Shown piece after piece: positions 8,430 to 20,648 of a DNA stretch of 64,000 bases (positions are counted from its first letter, which is position 1; the number at the start of each line of letters is the position of its first letter). Made by a program: the position numbers and the translations under genes. A model generated the notes under the pieces. It made no database searches. It saw nothing but the letters and a program-made list of their open reading frames with translations, and was not told where the DNA came from. The stretch is from Caballeronia temeraria (GTDB lineage Bacteria > Pseudomonadota > Gammaproteobacteria > Burkholderiales > Burkholderiaceae). Where the stretch lies: positions 434,001 to 498,000 of the forward strand of contig NZ_FCOI02000002.1 of assembly GCF_001544795.2 (NCBI RefSeq). The letters run 5' to 3'.

Positions 8430-8499
8430 ATGAGGCGAGGAATCGTCTGGAAATCGTAGCTTCGACCTTCAGCTAGGGTCGGCTAAGTTCTTGAAAATT

Positions 8500-9855
<1,356 letters not shown>

Positions 9856-9856
9856 A

Positions 9857-10459
9857 TCAAGAATTGCGGTGCAGGTTCATCATCGCACGCTCGGTTTCGC
9901 CGGCGACGACGAACGGCATCACGGCGAGCGCGCGCTCGATCGACTGATCGATCACGTCCTGTTCCTCGCGGCGCGGCGGCTTGAGGACGAAGTTGGCGAC
10001 GTCGGGTTTCGCGCCCGCCCGCGCGCCTTCGGGAATCAGATCGCGCGGATGCCCGATGCCGATACGCAGCCGCCAGTACTGCTGCGACGACAGATGCGCG
10101 GAAATGTCCTTCAGCCCGTTGTGCCCGCCGCTGCCGCCGCCGAGCTTCATCTTGACGGTGCCGGGCGGCAGATCGAGTTCGTCATGCGCGACCAGAATTT
10201 CATCGGGGAGAATTTTGAAGAACTGCGCAAGCGCGACAACCGATTGCCCCGAACGATTCATGAACGTCTGCGGTTCGAGCAGATGCACTTCGTGGCCGTG
10301 CAGACGTCCCTTGCCGTAGAAACCGTGAAAGCGGCGCTCGTCGCGCAGCGTCGCGCCTGCATCGCGTGCGAACTGGTCGACGAACCAGAAGCCCGCGTTG
10401 TGCCGCGTCGCGGTGTATTCGGCGCCCGGATTGCCCAGGCCGACGATCAATTTGATCAT
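9857..10459 (-). CDS. pth: Peptidyl-tRNA hydrolase
   Basis: A 200-residue cytoplasmic enzyme that cleaves the ester bond of peptidyl-tRNAs released from stalled ribosomes, recycling tRNA. It starts [15 protein letters not shown] with the conserved Asn10, then [11 protein letters not shown] with the catalytic His20, and HDELDLPPG with Asp93. The [10 protein letters not shown] loop is also typical. It lies between rplY and hisC on the same strand, as in other Burkholderia. A terminator-like hairpin sits between rplY and pth, so pth may rely partly on read-through or on its own promoter. Confidence 0.95.
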   Translation of the reverse strand: MIKLIVGLGNPGAEYTATRHNAGFWFVDQFARDAGATLRDERRFHGFYGKGRLHGHEVHLLEPQTFMNRSGQSVVALAQFFKILPDEILVAHDELDLPPGTVKMKLGGGSGGHNGLKDISAHLSSQQYWRLRIGIGHPRDLIPEGARAGAKPDVANFVLKPPRREEQDVIDQSIERALAVMPFVVAGETERAMMNLHRNS

Positions 10460-10477
10460 GTCGAATCTTGTAGAACG

Positions 10478-10511
10478 AAAAAAAACCCGCCGGGGCTTGC
10501 GCGCCGGCGGG
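10478..10511 (-). terminator. Terminator downstream of rplY
   Basis: On the minus strand CCCGCCGG and CCGGCGGG form an 8-pair GC stem with a 10-base loop followed by eight Ts. It lies between rplY and pth and should reduce read-through into pth and hisC. Confidence 0.85.
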
Positions 10512-10564
10512 TCACGTCGACCGTCCTTGCGAACGGATCGAGAGGATAGCGGTGTTCCGCGTGC

Positions 10565-11185
10565 TTACTCGGCTGCCGGCTTTTCGCCTTCAGCGGGTTC
10601 ACCAGCCTCTTCCGACACGACGGCAGCCGGAATGGTCGCCGAAGCCACCACCGGATTTTCCGTCTCGACGGAGATCGTCAGGCTCACGCCCTTCGGCAGC
10701 GGGATGTCCTTCGCGTGCATCGTCTGGCCGGCTTCGATCTTCGCCAGATCGATTTCCAGGAACTCAGGCAGGTCTGCCGGCAGGCATTCCACTTCCAGTT
10801 CCGTCACGACGTGCGAGATCACCGCGCCCGACAGCTTCACGGCCGGGTTGGTTTCCTGGTTCATGAAGTGCAGCGGCACCTTGGTGTGCAGCTTCTTCTT
10901 CGCGTCGACGCGCTGGAAGTCCACGTGCAGCACGAGCTGCTTGAACGGGTGGTATTGCACGTCGCGCAGCAGAACCTGTTGCGACTTGCCGGCCACTTCC
11001 AGATCGAGAATCGACGAGTGGAAAACTTCTTTCTTCAGGGCGTGCCACAGGGCGTTGTGGTCGAGTTCGACCAGTTGAACGTCCGTTTCACCACCGTACA
11101 CGATACCCGGGGTCTTGCCCGAGTTACGCAGGCGGCGGCTCGCACCCGTACCTTGCTTGCTACGCTCGAAAGCGACGACTTTCAT
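10565..11185 (-). CDS. rplY: 50S ribosomal protein L25 / general stress protein Ctc
   Basis: A 206-residue long-form L25 (TL5/CTC type). The N-terminal domain ([20 protein letters not shown], a typical 5S rRNA-binding segment) is followed by the C-terminal beta-domain and an acidic, Ala-rich tail ending EGEKPAAE. It binds 5S rRNA in the central protuberance of the 50S subunit. It lies just downstream of prs on the same strand, a very common prs-rplY-pth order in proteobacteria. The 150 bases between it and prs hold a hairpin that may terminate prs transcripts. Confidence 0.95.
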   Translation of the reverse strand: MKVVAFERSKQGTGASRRLRNSGKTPGIVYGGETDVQLVELDHNALWHALKKEVFHSSILDLEVAGKSQQVLLRDVQYHPFKQLVLHVDFQRVDAKKKLHTKVPLHFMNQETNPAVKLSGAVISHVVTELEVECLPADLPEFLEIDLAKIEAGQTMHAKDIPLPKGVSLTISVETENPVVASATIPAAVVSEEAGEPAEGEKPAAE

Positions 11186-11292
11186 GTTTCACTCCTATAT
11201 CTGCCCGCGACCAGGCAGGGAAACCGGGATCATCGAAAAGGTGTGATCCCACAACAAGCGACGCGAACCTTCGTCCGTTCGCGCCGATCATG

Positions 11293-11320
11293 CAAAAACG
11301 CGAAGCGTGTGCTTCGCGTT
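11293..11320 (-). terminator. Terminator between prs and rplY
   Basis: A perfect 10-pair inverted repeat (AACGCGAAGC / GCTTCGCGTT) with a 4-base loop is followed on the minus strand by a run of five Ts. It lies 17 bases after the prs stop. Confidence 0.8.
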
Positions 11321-11336
11321 CCTTGCTCAATTCTGT

Positions 11337-12290
11337 TTAACCTTCGGCGAAGAGCGACATCACCGAGTCGCCGCGCCGGATTCGGGAGAACGTCTCCGCG
11401 AGCAGACCCGCGCTCGACAGCGGGCGGATCTTCGGGCACGCGAGCGATTCAGCCGAAAGGGGAATCGTGTCGGTGACGACGAGTTCGTCCAGTTCCGATG
11501 CCGTGATACGCGCCGCTGCGCCACCGGAGAGAACCGGGTGCGTCGCGTAGGCGAAAACCTGTTTCGCGCCACGGTCCTTCAACACTTGCGCGGCCTTGCA
11601 CAGCGTGCCGGCGGTATCGACCATGTCGTCCATGATCACGCAGGTGCGGCCTTCCACTTCACCGATGACGTTCATCACCTCGGCGACATTCGCCTTCGGA
11701 CGGCGCTTGTCGATGATCGCGAGGTCCGTGTTCAACTGCTTGGCGAGCGCGCGCGCGCGCACCACGCCGCCGACGTCCGGCGACACGACCAGCAGATGGT
11801 CATGGTTCTGCTTGCGCAGATCGCCGAGCAGAACGGGCGTCGCGTAGATGTTGTCGACGGGGATGTCGAAGAAACCTTGAATCTGGTCGGCGTGAAGGTC
11901 CATGGTGATCACGCGATCGACGCCGGCAATTTCCAGCATGTTCGCGACGACCTTCGCCGAGATGGCCACTCGCGCGGAACGCGGACGGCGGTCCTGGCGC
12001 GCATAGCCGAAGTAGGGGATGGCTGCGGTGATCCGGCCTGCGGATGCGCGCTTGAGCGCATCGACCATGATCATCAGTTCCATCAGGTTGTCGTTCGTGG
12101 GGGCGCAGGTGGACTGCAGAACGAATACGTCTTTGCCCCGAACGTTTTCCTGAATCTCGACCATGATCTCGCCGTCTGAGAAGCGGCTGACCATTGCTTT
12201 GCCGAGAGGGATTCCAAGGATTTTGACGACTTCCTGTGCAAGCGCGGGATTGGCGTTGCCAGTAAAAACCATCAGGCCGTCACTGCTCAT
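11337..12290 (-). CDS. prs: Ribose-phosphate pyrophosphokinase (PRPP synthetase)
   Basis: A 317-residue enzyme that makes PRPP from ribose 5-phosphate and ATP, feeding purine, pyrimidine, NAD, His and Trp synthesis. Motifs seen: [20 protein letters not shown], the metal/ATP segment [33 protein letters not shown], and the PRPP loop [13 protein letters not shown]. Length matches bacterial class I enzymes. The tRNA-Gln gene lies about 50 bases upstream in the same direction and ispE upstream of that, so they are probably cotranscribed. Confidence 0.96.
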   Translation of the reverse strand: MSSDGLMVFTGNANPALAQEVVKILGIPLGKAMVSRFSDGEIMVEIQENVRGKDVFVLQSTCAPTNDNLMELMIMVDALKRASAGRITAAIPYFGYARQDRRPRSARVAISAKVVANMLEIAGVDRVITMDLHADQIQGFFDIPVDNIYATPVLLGDLRKQNHDHLLVVSPDVGGVVRARALAKQLNTDLAIIDKRRPKANVAEVMNVIGEVEGRTCVIMDDMVDTAGTLCKAAQVLKDRGAKQVFAYATHPVLSGGAAARITASELDELVVTDTIPLSAESLACPKIRPLSSAGLLAETFSRIRRGDSVMSLFAEG

Positions 12291-12341
12291 CGTGCACCTG
12301 TCTGCGGCTGGAAAACGAGAGGAAAAACGCGAGAAAAGGAA

Positions 12342-12418
12342 TGGCAGGGGAGGAAGGACTCGAACCCTCGCATGCCGGAATCAAAATCCGGTGCCTTGAC
12401 CAACTTGGCGACTCCCCT
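12342..12418 (-). tRNA. tRNA-Gln (anticodon TTG)
   Basis: A complete 77-base cloverleaf on the minus strand with encoded CCA. The acceptor stem is AGGGGAG/CTCCCCT with discriminator G, the anticodon stem CCGGA/TCCGG encloses loop TTTTGAT (anticodon TTG), and the T arm contains GGTTCGAGTCC. It sits between ispE and prs, its usual place in Burkholderiaceae, so it is probably processed from their transcript. Confidence 0.97.
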
Positions 12419-12471
12419 ACACAACTCTGAGTCTTGCCGGGAAGTGTAGGACATACCCGACAAAACAAAAC

Positions 12472-13353
12472 CTATGACGCGAAAGCGAAGAGAGGGTGAG
12501 AATCCAGACTTGCTGTCACCACGCTCTTCCAGCTTGCCGGCAGTTTGGCTTGCGCCATTTCTGCTTCGGCTCGGCTGGCAAAAGCGGCAAACACGCTCGC
12601 TCCAGATCCAGTCATTCGCGCCGGTGCGAGATTGGAAAACCACTCGAGCACCTTTGCAACTTCCGCGTACTTTCCTGCAACTACAGCCTGCATGTCGTTT
12701 CGACCGAAGCTGTCTGGCCAGTTTGTGTCTGACCTTTGCTGTGCAAGAAAGTCCATCATTGTGACGACTTTCGAATCCCGTGTCAAGCTTTTTTCGGAGA
12801 AAATCGCCGCGGTGGGGACGTGAACATCAGGTGTTACTACGAGGAAGAAACGCTTCGGCAGTTCGACCGCCTTGAGTTCCTCACCCACACCTTCTGCGAA
12901 AGCATTTTGCCCGAAGACAAAAACTGGCACGTCCGCGCCGAGTTGCAGGCCGAGATTCTGCAGAATCTCACGCGAAAGATCAACACCCCAGAGACGATTT
13001 AACGCTAAAAGAGTTGTCGCCGCGTCGGAACTGCCTCCGCCGAGGCCCGCGCCCATCGGCAGACGCTTGTCGATCTCGATCTCCGCGCCGAACTTCGTGC
13101 CCGTGTGCTGCTGAAGCAGGCGCGCGGCCCGCACGACGAGATCGTGATCTTCGGGCACGCCCGGCACGTCCGTCTTGCGCGTGATGACGCCGTCGTCGCG
13201 TCGCCTGAAGTGCAGACGGTCGCCCCAGTCGAGCAACTGAAAGACCGTTTGCAGCGAGTGATAGCCATCCGGACGGCGGCCCGTGATGTGCAGGAAAAGG
13301 TTCAGCTTCGCGGGCGCGAGGCAGTCACGGAGCGAATCGGTCGATGAGGACAT
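12472..13353 (-). CDS. ispE: 4-diphosphocytidyl-2-C-methyl-D-erythritol kinase
   Basis: A 293-residue GHMP kinase that phosphorylates CDP-methylerythritol in the MEP isoprenoid pathway. The N-terminus has [22 protein letters not shown], the ATP-binding glycine loop is [15 protein letters not shown], and the third GHMP motif is [11 protein letters not shown] near the C-terminus. The frame stays open far upstream into lolB in another frame, but the family start is [10 protein letters not shown] at 13353, which gives standard length. It follows lolB by about 30 bases on the same strand, the common lolB-ispE-prs order. Confidence 0.95.
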   Translation of the reverse strand: MSSSTDSLRDCLAPAKLNLFLHITGRRPDGYHSLQTVFQLLDWGDRLHFRRRDDGVITRKTDVPGVPEDHDLVVRAARLLQQHTGTKFGAEIEIDKRLPMGAGLGGGSSDAATTLLALNRLWGVDLSREILQNLGLQLGADVPVFVFGQNAFAEGVGEELKAVELPKRFFLVVTPDVHVPTAAIFSEKSLTRDSKVVTMMDFLAQQRSDTNWPDSFGRNDMQAVVAGKYAEVAKVLEWFSNLAPARMTGSGASVFAAFASRAEAEMAQAKLPASWKSVVTASLDSHPLFAFAS

Positions 13354-13382
13354 GCGTGATGCTTTGAAACAATGCGGCAAGG

Positions 13383-14009
13383 TTATTGATCGAGCACGAG
13401 CTTGATGTCGAGCGGCGGTTCGTTGCGCGAAAGATTCACGCGCTTCACGCCGGTTGCGGGTGCGTCGGCATAGGCCAGATAGTCGATCGTCCATCCGTCC
13501 TGTCTGATTTCCTTCGGACGGCCGTTGTTCGCTTCGGGATCGAGCGTGGTCTGCGCGCGCGAACTCGGCGCCGCCGACGGTTGCAGCCAGTAGCGCAAGC
13601 CTTCCACCGGCAAGGCGAAACCGAGCGTGTTCTGCATCAACTGGGAGACGTTGTCGGCGCTCACCGGCTGCCGGTTGGGCAACTCGAGCGTGGCGAGCGA
13701 CGGCGACGACGTCACGATCGCCATCGTCTGGCCGAGCGGGTTGCGCAATTGCAGCGTGACTGTGTCGCCCGTCTCCTGCCAGTCGAAATTGCCGTAGGCG
13801 TTGCGCTGCGTGCCGTTCTGGTCGTTGTACTGCACGGCGAAGCGCCCGTGGTACATGCGGCTCGTCTGCGTCGCGAGCGACGTGGAGGCGTCTGTCGTCG
13901 TGGGAACGCGCGGCTGGACCGCGCAACCGGACATCACCAGCGCGGCGGCCGCCGCAAAGCCGAGCGCGCCGCGTCGAAACGATGCGCCGGCGAAAAAATC
14001 GAATGCCAT
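13383..14009 (-). CDS. lolB: Outer-membrane lipoprotein receptor LolB
   Basis: A 208-residue lipoprotein that receives lipoproteins from LolA and inserts them in the outer membrane. A hydrophobic signal sequence ends in the lipobox LVMSGC (modified Cys near residue 29). The mature protein is a beta-rich LolA/LolB-like domain with [20 protein letters not shown] and the C-terminal INLx-type end [20 protein letters not shown]. The start MAFDFFAG is chosen because its ATG overlaps the TPR gene's TGA by one base (TGATG) and places the signal peptide at the N-terminus; longer starts would read into that gene. Confidence 0.9.
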   Translation of the reverse strand: MAFDFFAGASFRRGALGFAAAAALVMSGCAVQPRVPTTTDASTSLATQTSRMYHGRFAVQYNDQNGTQRNAYGNFDWQETGDTVTLQLRNPLGQTMAIVTSSPSLATLELPNRQPVSADNVSQLMQNTLGFALPVEGLRYWLQPSAAPSSRAQTTLDPEANNGRPKEIRQDGWTIDYLAYADAPATGVKRVNLSRNEPPLDIKLVLDQ

Positions 14010-15868
14010 CAAAGGTCGTTTACCTGGAGTCGTTTCAGCGTTTTGACGAGCGTGTCGTTGTCGGGTTCGAGCTTTTGCGCTTGCCGCCACGTGGCGCGCG
14101 CCTGATCCTGCTGCCCGGACTTCCATTGGACTTCGCCCAGATGCGCGCCGATTTCGGCATTCGGCTGAAGGTTATAGGCGTTCTTGAGAATCTTCTCCGC
14201 TTCGGCGGCGTTCCCCTGACGGAAGCGCGCCCAGCCGAGGCTGTCCATGATGAACGCGTCGTTCGGCGCGAGCGAGACCGCCTTTTCGATCAGTTTCACC
14301 GCTTCGTCGAGCCGCTGATTGCGGTCGACGAGCGAATAACCGAGCGCGTTGTACGCCTGCGGATTGCTCGGCTGCGTGCGCATCAGCGTGCGAAGCTGGG
14401 TCTCCATGACGTCGTAGTGGCCGTTTTTCTCGGCGGCCATCGCGTAGTCGTAGATGAGATCGGGGTCGTCGGGGAATGCGGCCACCGCCTTCGCGAGATT
14501 CGCTTCCGCTTCCTTGTAGCGATGCGCCTCGAACAGAATCGCCGAATCGGTGCGCGCGAGCAGCGCCAGATCGCGCGGATCGGAGCTTTGCAGGCTGCCG
14601 AGCAACGCGCGGGCGTCGTCGACCTTGCCTTGCTTCGCGAGCAATTGCGCGCGCGTGATCTGCGCGGGCAGGTACTGCTGGCTCGTGCGCGGAATCTTGT
14701 CGAGCCACTGGCTCGCGGCGTCGTCGTTTTTCTGCTCGAGCGCCAGTTGCGCGAGATAGATGTACGCCTGGCCGGGGTCCGCGCCCGGCGTGTTTTCGGC
14801 TGCCTTCGCGTACTGATTCAGAAAGTCCTGCGCCTTGTCGAACTGCTTCTTCTGGATGTTGATGAGCGCGAGCGCCATCAGCGGCGTCAGGTCTTTCGGG
14901 TCGTTCTTGCGCATGATTTCGAACTGCTTCTGCGCGTCGTCGAGCCGGTCGGCCGACAGATACAACTGCGCGAGCGCGAGCCGTGCGTCATGCGACTTCG
15001 GATTCTTGTCGACGTATTTCTCGAACGAGGCGATGCCTTCCTTGCGCTCCTCCGGACCCATGCGCGCGAGCGTCAGCGCGGCGGGCAAATAGTCCGGCTT
15101 GAGCCGCAGCGCTTTTTCGAGCGATGCCTTCGCGCCCGGCGGATCGTCGGCGATCAGTTGCTGGCGCGCGAGCGCGAGTTGCGTCTCGGGGCGGTCCAGA
15201 TCGTTTTGCGTCAGATCCTTGAGCACGTTCAGCCCGCCGACGCGATTCGGTCCGCGTGCGAGCAAGGTCTGCAGAGACAGAATGGCGTCGCCGCGCTGAT
15301 CGGGCGCGACCTTCGCGAGCTCGCGCTCGAGCGTCGGTTTCGCGTCTTCGGGCTTGCCGCCCACGATCAGCAGCGATGCGCTCAGTTGCGCCGCGCGATC
15401 CGAATGCGGCGCGAACTGCTGCCAGAGTTGCGCCGACGTGAGCGCGTCGTTCGGGCTTTGCGCCGCGATCGCGATTTCGGTCGCACGCTGCGCGAAACGC
15501 GGATCGTGCGTGTCGCGGGCGAGCGCGAGATAGGTCTGGAATGCGGGCGCCGGCTGGCCGCGCTGCAACGCGACTTCGGCTGCCAGAACCTGGAACACGA
15601 TCTGGCTGGACATCGCCACATTCGGCAGATCCTGCGTCTCGGCGCCGCTGACCGGCGCGGTCAGCAGATCGGCGGCGTTTTGCGCGTCGGCCTGATCGTC
15701 GGCGCTCGGAACCGGCGTCGCGTTCGGCTCCTGAGCGTGCGCGGGCGCGAACGCGAGCGCGGCCATCGCGAGCGAAACGGCGCCGGCGATTCGCGACATT
15801 GGCATGGCGAACGAATGCGTCAAGCCGGCCCGACGCTTCGCAAACAGCTTCATGACGAACGAGTTCAT
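14009..15868 (-). CDS. Exported tetratricopeptide-repeat protein
   Basis: About 619 residues: an N-terminal signal peptide ending near APAHAQE, then roughly a dozen TPR units across the whole length (for example [20 protein letters not shown] and [20 protein letters not shown]). It is the conserved TPR protein upstream of lolB-ispE in Burkholderia, probably a periplasmic or outer-membrane scaffold; the exact partner is not known. The start is uncertain: MNSFVMKLF (15868) or MKLFAKR (15853); upstream in-frame codons run into the mutM promoter region. Its TGA overlaps the lolB ATG, so the two are coupled. It is divergent from mutM. Confidence 0.88.
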   Translation of the reverse strand: MNSFVMKLFAKRRAGLTHSFAMPMSRIAGAVSLAMAALAFAPAHAQEPNATPVPSADDQADAQNAADLLTAPVSGAETQDLPNVAMSSQIVFQVLAAEVALQRGQPAPAFQTYLALARDTHDPRFAQRATEIAIAAQSPNDALTSAQLWQQFAPHSDRAAQLSASLLIVGGKPEDAKPTLERELAKVAPDQRGDAILSLQTLLARGPNRVGGLNVLKDLTQNDLDRPETQLALARQQLIADDPPGAKASLEKALRLKPDYLPAALTLARMGPEERKEGIASFEKYVDKNPKSHDARLALAQLYLSADRLDDAQKQFEIMRKNDPKDLTPLMALALINIQKKQFDKAQDFLNQYAKAAENTPGADPGQAYIYLAQLALEQKNDDAASQWLDKIPRTSQQYLPAQITRAQLLAKQGKVDDARALLGSLQSSDPRDLALLARTDSAILFEAHRYKEAEANLAKAVAAFPDDPDLIYDYAMAAEKNGHYDVMETQLRTLMRTQPSNPQAYNALGYSLVDRNQRLDEAVKLIEKAVSLAPNDAFIMDSLGWARFRQGNAAEAEKILKNAYNLQPNAEIGAHLGEVQWKSGQQDQARATWRQAQKLEPDNDTLVKTLKRLQVNDL

Positions 15869-15953
15869 GGAAATCCAGACGATGTTTCGGTCGATTGTAA
15901 CGCGGTCGCTAAAATACCGGCACACTCGTCCCAGCAAGACGCTCTCCAGAAAA

Positions 15954-16784
15954 ATGCCCGAACTGCCGGAAGTCGAAGTCACCCGCCGCGGAATCGAACC
16001 CTATGTCGCCGGACGGCGCGTCGAGCACGTCGACGTGCGCACGCCCGCGCTGCGCTGGCCGATCCCGAAGCATCTGCCGAAGACGCTCGATCATCTGAAA
16101 ATCGAGAAGGTCGAGCGGCGCGGCAAGTATCTGCTCTTCGAGACCGTCGAAGGCTGGCTGATCGTGCATCTCGGCATGACGGGCACGCTGCGTGTGCTGC
16201 GTCACGTGCCGAAGCCCCCCGAAGCCGCGAAGCACGATCACGTCGACATCGTGTTTGACGATTTCATCCTGCGCTTTCGCGATCCGCGCCGTTTCGGTGC
16301 GATTCTCTGGCATCCGCGCGCGGACGGCGACGTGCTCGATCATCCGCTGCTCGCGAGCCTCGGCGTCGAGCCGTTTTCGCCCGAGTTTTCCGGCGCGCTG
16401 CTGTTTCGCGAGACGCGCGGGCGCAAGGTGTCGGTGAAGCAGGCGCTGCTCGCGGGCGGCATCGTGGTGGGCGTCGGCAATATATATGCGTCGGAGAGCC
16501 TTTTTCGCGCGGGCATCCGGCCGACGACCGCCGCTGGGCGCATCTCGCTCGTGCGCTACGATCTGCTCGCGGACGCGGTGCGCGTGACGCTCGCCGCCGC
16601 CATCGACAAGGGCGGCAGCACGCTGCGCGATTTCGTCGGCAGCAATGGCGAATCCGGCTACTTCCAGCTCGACTATTTCGTCTATGATCGCGCGGGCCTG
16701 CCGTGCCATGTTTGCGGCACGGCGATCCGGCAAATCGTCCAGGGACAGCGCTCGACTTACTTCTGTCCGCGCTGCCAACGCTAA
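15954..16784 (+). CDS. mutM: Formamidopyrimidine-DNA glycosylase
   Basis: A 276-residue bifunctional glycosylase/AP lyase that removes 8-oxoguanine and formamidopyrimidines. It starts [17 protein letters not shown] with the catalytic Pro2-Glu3 pair, contains the conserved lysine-loop region, [20 protein letters not shown] (helix-two-turn-helix) and a C-terminal zinc finger with Cys pairs in [20 protein letters not shown] then CPRCQR. All key residues are intact. mutY follows after five bases, so the two genes for 8-oxoG repair form one operon. Confidence 0.96.
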   Translation: MPELPEVEVTRRGIEPYVAGRRVEHVDVRTPALRWPIPKHLPKTLDHLKIEKVERRGKYLLFETVEGWLIVHLGMTGTLRVLRHVPKPPEAAKHDHVDIVFDDFILRFRDPRRFGAILWHPRADGDVLDHPLLASLGVEPFSPEFSGALLFRETRGRKVSVKQALLAGGIVVGVGNIYASESLFRAGIRPTTAAGRISLVRYDLLADAVRVTLAAAIDKGGSTLRDFVGSNGESGYFQLDYFVYDRAGLPCHVCGTAIRQIVQGQRSTYFCPRCQR

Positions 16785-16789
16785 TTCCG

Positions 16790-17851
16790 ATGCTCGCTCT
16801 CACCGATTTTTCGTCGCGCCTCATCGCGTGGCAACGCATTCACGGTCGCCACGACCTGCCGTGGCAGAACACGCGCGATGCGTATCGCATCTGGCTCTCC
16901 GAGATCATGCTGCAGCAGACGCAGGTCTCGACCGTGATCCCGTACTACGCGCGCTTCCTCGAACGTTTTCCGACGGTGACCGCGCTCGCCGATGCGCCCA
17001 TCGACGACGTCATGGCGCTCTGGGCCGGGCTCGGCTACTACTCGCGCGCGCGCAATCTGCATCGCTGCGCGCAGGTCGTCGCGCACGAGCGCGGCGGTGC
17101 GTTTCCGCGGACTGTCGACGAACTCGCGATGCTGCCGGGCATCGGCCGGTCGACGGCGGCGGCGATCGCGTCGTTCGCGTTCGGCGCGCGCGCGACGATC
17201 CTCGACGGCAACGTGAAGCGCGTGCTCGCGCGCGTGTTCGGCGTCGAAGGATTTCCGGGCGAGAAGAAAGTCGAAAACGCGATGTGGACGCTCGCGGAAT
17301 CGCTTTTGCCGGACGCCGCGAACAAGGACGACGTCACCGCGTACACGCAAGGCCTGATGGACCTCGGCGCGACGCTGTGCGTGCGCGGCAAGCCGGATTG
17401 CGCGCGCTGTCCGTTCGCATCGGATTGCGTGGCGAAGGTCGAAGGGCGCCAGCGCGAACTGCCCGCCGCGCGGCCCAAGAAAGCCGTGCCGACACGCAAG
17501 ACGTGGATGCTGGTCCTGAAAGATGGCGATTCGGTCTTGCTGCAAAAGCGGCCGTCGACGGGCATCTGGGGCGGGCTGTGGAGTCTGCCCGAAGCGGAGG
17601 ATGAAGCCGCGTTGTTGAAAGTCGCGCGGAACCTCGGCTCTGGCTGGAAGCTGGAGCATCTCGCGCCGCTGACCCACACGTTCACGCATTTCAAACTGGA
17701 CATCGAGCCGCGTCTCGGTCAGGCGATTCATCCGCCGCGCGAACTCACGGACATCGAAACCGTCTGGGCGCCGTTCGCGAAGATCGATGCTTATGGCTTG
17801 CCCGCGCCCGTGCGCAAACTGCTCGACGCGCTGACGGGCACGCTCATCTAA
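16790..17851 (+). CDS. mutY: Adenine DNA glycosylase
   Basis: A 353-residue enzyme that removes adenine mispaired with 8-oxoguanine. The helix-hairpin-helix is LPGIGRSTAAAIASFAFG, followed by the catalytic Asp in ILDGNVKRVLARVFG. The 4Fe-4S ligands are CVRGKPDCARCPFASDC, and the C-terminal NUDIX-like 8-oxoG recognition domain contains GGLWSLPE and PLTHTFTHFKL. The start MLALTDFSSRL gives the usual length; longer in-frame starts read into mutM. The stop overlaps the stop of the convergent Lon-domain gene (CTAA). Confidence 0.95.
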   Translation: MLALTDFSSRLIAWQRIHGRHDLPWQNTRDAYRIWLSEIMLQQTQVSTVIPYYARFLERFPTVTALADAPIDDVMALWAGLGYYSRARNLHRCAQVVAHERGGAFPRTVDELAMLPGIGRSTAAAIASFAFGARATILDGNVKRVLARVFGVEGFPGEKKVENAMWTLAESLLPDAANKDDVTAYTQGLMDLGATLCVRGKPDCARCPFASDCVAKVEGRQRELPAARPKKAVPTRKTWMLVLKDGDSVLLQKRPSTGIWGGLWSLPEAEDEAALLKVARNLGSGWKLEHLAPLTHTFTHFKLDIEPRLGQAIHPPRELTDIETVWAPFAKIDAYGLPAPVRKLLDALTGTLI

Positions 17852-18480
17852 AGCAGTTGATGATGCTGCATGTAGTGATGCACGACGTCGATGCGCGCAC
17901 CGGCGTCCATCAGTTCCATGAGCTTCTGGCGGGCGCGCATGGGAATCGGCAGGATTTCGGCGAGGCGGTTGGAAACCCACGTGGGATCGTCGAATAGAAA
18001 CGGTTCGACGAAGGGCAGGTTCTGCGGCTCGCGCTCCCTGATCGTGTCGATGATGCGCTCCAGCACTTCCGCGCACGCGCCGAATTTCGCGAGCGCTTCG
18101 GCGCCTTGCAGCGGCTGATCTTCGCCCAGCAACTCGGCCGTGCCGACGATCAGATTGCTCGGCTCCACGCGATGATCGGTGAGCCTGAAGCGAGCGGTGC
18201 CGCGCGCCTGCACGAGCAGGAGGCCGAAGGTATCGACATCGCATTCCGATATCTCGGCAAGGCAGCCGATATTCTCCGGCACCGACGGATCGCCCGGCGA
18301 CGCAACCTCGTGCCCGCTTTTCAGCAGACACACGCCGAACGGCGTTTTCTCGCGCAAGCACTCGCGCGCCATGTCCAGATAGCGTGCCTCGAAAATCTTG
18401 AGCGGCAGCAGACCGCCGGGAAACAGCACGGTGTGGAGCGGAAACAGCGGCAAGTCGGCCAGAACAGGATTCGCAGACAT
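17848..18480 (-). CDS. Lon N-terminal (LON substrate-binding) domain protein
   Basis: A 210-residue protein consisting of the LON substrate-binding domain only: DLPLFPLHTVLFPGGLLPLK, then FEARYLDMARECL and GCLAEISE. The ATPase and peptidase domains of Lon are absent, as in the standalone YcaP/peptidase-S16-like family. Function is not established; such proteins are thought to bind peptides or unfolded protein. The ATG at 18480 has a good ribosome site (GGAGGGA); upstream frames extend into rapZ and are discounted. It lies about 35 bases after rapZ on the same strand. Confidence 0.88.
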   Translation of the reverse strand: MSANPVLADLPLFPLHTVLFPGGLLPLKIFEARYLDMARECLREKTPFGVCLLKSGHEVASPGDPSVPENIGCLAEISECDVDTFGLLLVQARGTARFRLTDHRVEPSNLIVGTAELLGEDQPLQGAEALAKFGACAEVLERIIDTIREREPQNLPFVEPFLFDDPTWVSNRLAEILPIPMRARQKLMELMDAGARIDVVHHYMQHHQLL

Positions 18481-18514
18481 CGCGTCCCTCCAGGGTGGAC
18501 CGCCGGCGCGGCGA

Positions 18515-19411
18515 TCAGGTTCGCGTGTGGATCGCGCTCTCATCCACAGAGATGGGCGCATCACGATGCCGCACGATCACGTTTGCCTGCTCGCGAAAGC
18601 GCGCGGCGAGCGCCTCCGAGATGAACACCGAGCGATGCTGGCCGCCCGTGCAGCCGATCGCGACGGTGAGATAGCTGCGGTTGTCGTCGCGAAAACGCGG
18701 CAGCCATTTGCCGACGAACGTGCCGATATCGTCGATCATCTCGCCGACCAGCGGCTGCGCGGTGAGAAAGTCGATGATCGGTTTGTCGAGGCCCGTGAAC
18801 GGGCGCAGCTCGCGGTCGTAGTACGGATTGGGCAGCGTGCGCACGTCGAAGACGAGATCGGCGTCGAGCGGCACGCCGCGCTTGAAGCCGAACGATTCGA
18901 ACATCAGCGTGAGATCGGCGGCGTCGGTTTCGACGAAGCGCTTGACCCACGCGCGCAGCACATTCGCGCGCAAATTGCTCGTGTCGATCTGATGGCCGTA
19001 TTCCGCGAGACCCGCGACCAGCTCGCGCTCGCGCTCGATGGCTTCGGCGAGCGAGTTGAGCACGCCGACATCGGCTTCGCGCATCGGCGGACCGGACAGC
19101 GGATGACGGCGGCGCGTCTCGGAGAAGCGCTGGATCAGCGACTGCGTGCTCGCGTTGAGGAACAGCACGCGCAGGTCGTAGTGCTTCGAAAGGGTATCGA
19201 TGATGGACGGGACTTCGTCGAGCAAGAGGCTCGAGCGCGCGTCGATTGCGACGGCAAGGCGCGTCTGGCCTTCCTTCGCGAGATAGTCGGCCAGTTCGGG
19301 CAGAAAGCGCGGCGGCAGATTGTCGACGCAATAGTAGCCGCCGTCTTCCAGCGCGTTCAGCGCCACGGACTTGCCGGAACCGGAGATACCAGTGATCAGG
19401 ATGATGCGCAT
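18515..19411 (-). CDS. rapZ: RNase adapter protein RapZ
   Basis: A 298-residue P-loop protein (YvcJ/RapZ family). The Walker A is [11 protein letters not shown], and the C-terminal domain has the conserved [17 protein letters not shown]. In E. coli RapZ delivers GlmZ sRNA to RNase E and senses glucosamine 6-phosphate; whether it works on an sRNA here is not known. It lies downstream of hprK and ptsN as in many proteobacteria, next to the nitrogen-PTS genes with which RapZ is functionally linked. Confidence 0.94.
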   Translation of the reverse strand: MRIILITGISGSGKSVALNALEDGGYYCVDNLPPRFLPELADYLAKEGQTRLAVAIDARSSLLLDEVPSIIDTLSKHYDLRVLFLNASTQSLIQRFSETRRRHPLSGPPMREADVGVLNSLAEAIERERELVAGLAEYGHQIDTSNLRANVLRAWVKRFVETDAADLTLMFESFGFKRGVPLDADLVFDVRTLPNPYYDRELRPFTGLDKPIIDFLTAQPLVGEMIDDIGTFVGKWLPRFRDDNRSYLTVAIGCTGGQHRSVFISEALAARFREQANVIVRHRDAPISVDESAIHTRT

Positions 19412-19494
19412 GGGTCTTGAGGGCTTCGCTATCTCTTAAGCTTAACACCTGTGCCCGATTCGTTTCGGCCCGCGCGACGTTCCGGAGCGCGCGT

Positions 19495-20463
19495 TCAGAT
19501 CAGCTTGCCGGGAAACTGGCTGTCGGGGTCCTGCATCGCCAGGCGTTGACGATCCATGAAGTCGCGCAAGGTATCGATGCCACGCAGTTGCAGAATCGTG
19601 TTGCGCACCGCGGCCTCGACCAGCACGGCGAGGTTGCGGCCCGCCGCGACCTGAATCGTCACTTTGCTGATCGGCAGGCCGAGCACGTCGACTGACTGGC
19701 TTTCGAGGGGCAGGCGCTGGAATTCGCCGTCCGGGCGGCGCACGAGCTGAACGATCAGCTTGAGCTTCATCTTCCGGCGCACGGCGGTTTCACCGAAGAT
19801 CGTCTTGATGTCGAGCAGGCCCAAACCGCGCACTTCGAGCAGATTTTGCAGCAGCGGCGGACAGCGTCCTTCGACGAAATCAGGCCCGAGGCGCACGAAA
19901 TCGACGGCGTCATCCGCGACGAGTCCATGACCGCGGCTGATGAGTTCCAGCCCGAGCTCGCTCTTGCCGAGACCGGAATCGCCGGTGAGCAGCACGCCCA
20001 TGCCGAGAATGTCGATGAACACGCCGTGCAGCGTCGCGCGCGGCGCGAGAATCCGCGACATGTACGCGCGCAGGCTGTCGATCACCGCCGCCGCCGACAT
20101 GCGCGTGGTGAAGAGCGGCGTCGACGAACGCGTGCAGCGCAGAACGAGTTCCGGCGGGGCGCCTACCTCGCCCGCGACGACCAGAAACGGCGGCTCCAGC
20201 GCGATCAGCTCGGCCATATGGCGCGAGCGGTCTTCGTCGGACTGGCGCTGGTAGTAGTTGATCTCGGCGTCGCCGAGCACCTGGATACGGTTGGGGTGAA
20301 TCAGGTTCAGGTGGCCGACCAGATCGGCGCTCGACGTCGCGTTGGCGACCGTCTCGCTTGAGAAGCCGCGTTCCCAGCCTTCATGCCCCGTGAGCCAGCT
20401 GAGTTTCAGAGCGGCGGCGTTGTCGTCGAAAATGCTTTGGGCGTTGATGCTGGACGTATCCAT
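19495..20463 (-). CDS. hprK: HPr kinase/phosphorylase
   Basis: A 322-residue bifunctional enzyme that phosphorylates and dephosphorylates HPr on Ser46. It has the P-loop [19 protein letters not shown], the [10 protein letters not shown] segment, and the signature [18 protein letters not shown]. The N-terminal domain is complete. In beta-proteobacteria HprK sits with ptsN and rapZ in a regulatory, non-transporting PTS; the order ptsN-hprK-rapZ here is that arrangement. All three are on the minus strand downstream of rpoN and hpf. Confidence 0.94.
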   Translation of the reverse strand: MDTSSINAQSIFDDNAAALKLSWLTGHEGWERGFSSETVANATSSADLVGHLNLIHPNRIQVLGDAEINYYQRQSDEDRSRHMAELIALEPPFLVVAGEVGAPPELVLRCTRSSTPLFTTRMSAAAVIDSLRAYMSRILAPRATLHGVFIDILGMGVLLTGDSGLGKSELGLELISRGHGLVADDAVDFVRLGPDFVEGRCPPLLQNLLEVRGLGLLDIKTIFGETAVRRKMKLKLIVQLVRRPDGEFQRLPLESQSVDVLGLPISKVTIQVAAGRNLAVLVEAAVRNTILQLRGIDTLRDFMDRQRLAMQDPDSQFPGKLI

Positions 20464-20648
20464 GAGACCGGAACTCCGTTGGAAGCCGGGAGCAGCCTTT
20501 GCGTGACGACGAAGCGGATTGCTTCGATACGCCGCTTGGCGCCGCGTTTGACCGATTGTGCCCCAGAAGCAAAACGCGCGCGAGGCGCGTCCGGCGCAAA
20601 TGCGGCACGGACGCGCCTCTGACGCGTATCGCTATGTTCGTGTGGCTA

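Noticed and set aside
8225-8476. 83-codon open frame between the homing-endonuclease-like gene and fdx
   Set aside because: No ribosome site, its first codons lie in the hairpin, and composition is not protein-like.
13354-13926. 190-codon upstream extension of the ispE frame
   Set aside because: It overlaps lolB in another frame on the same strand, and family alignment places the ispE start at 13353.
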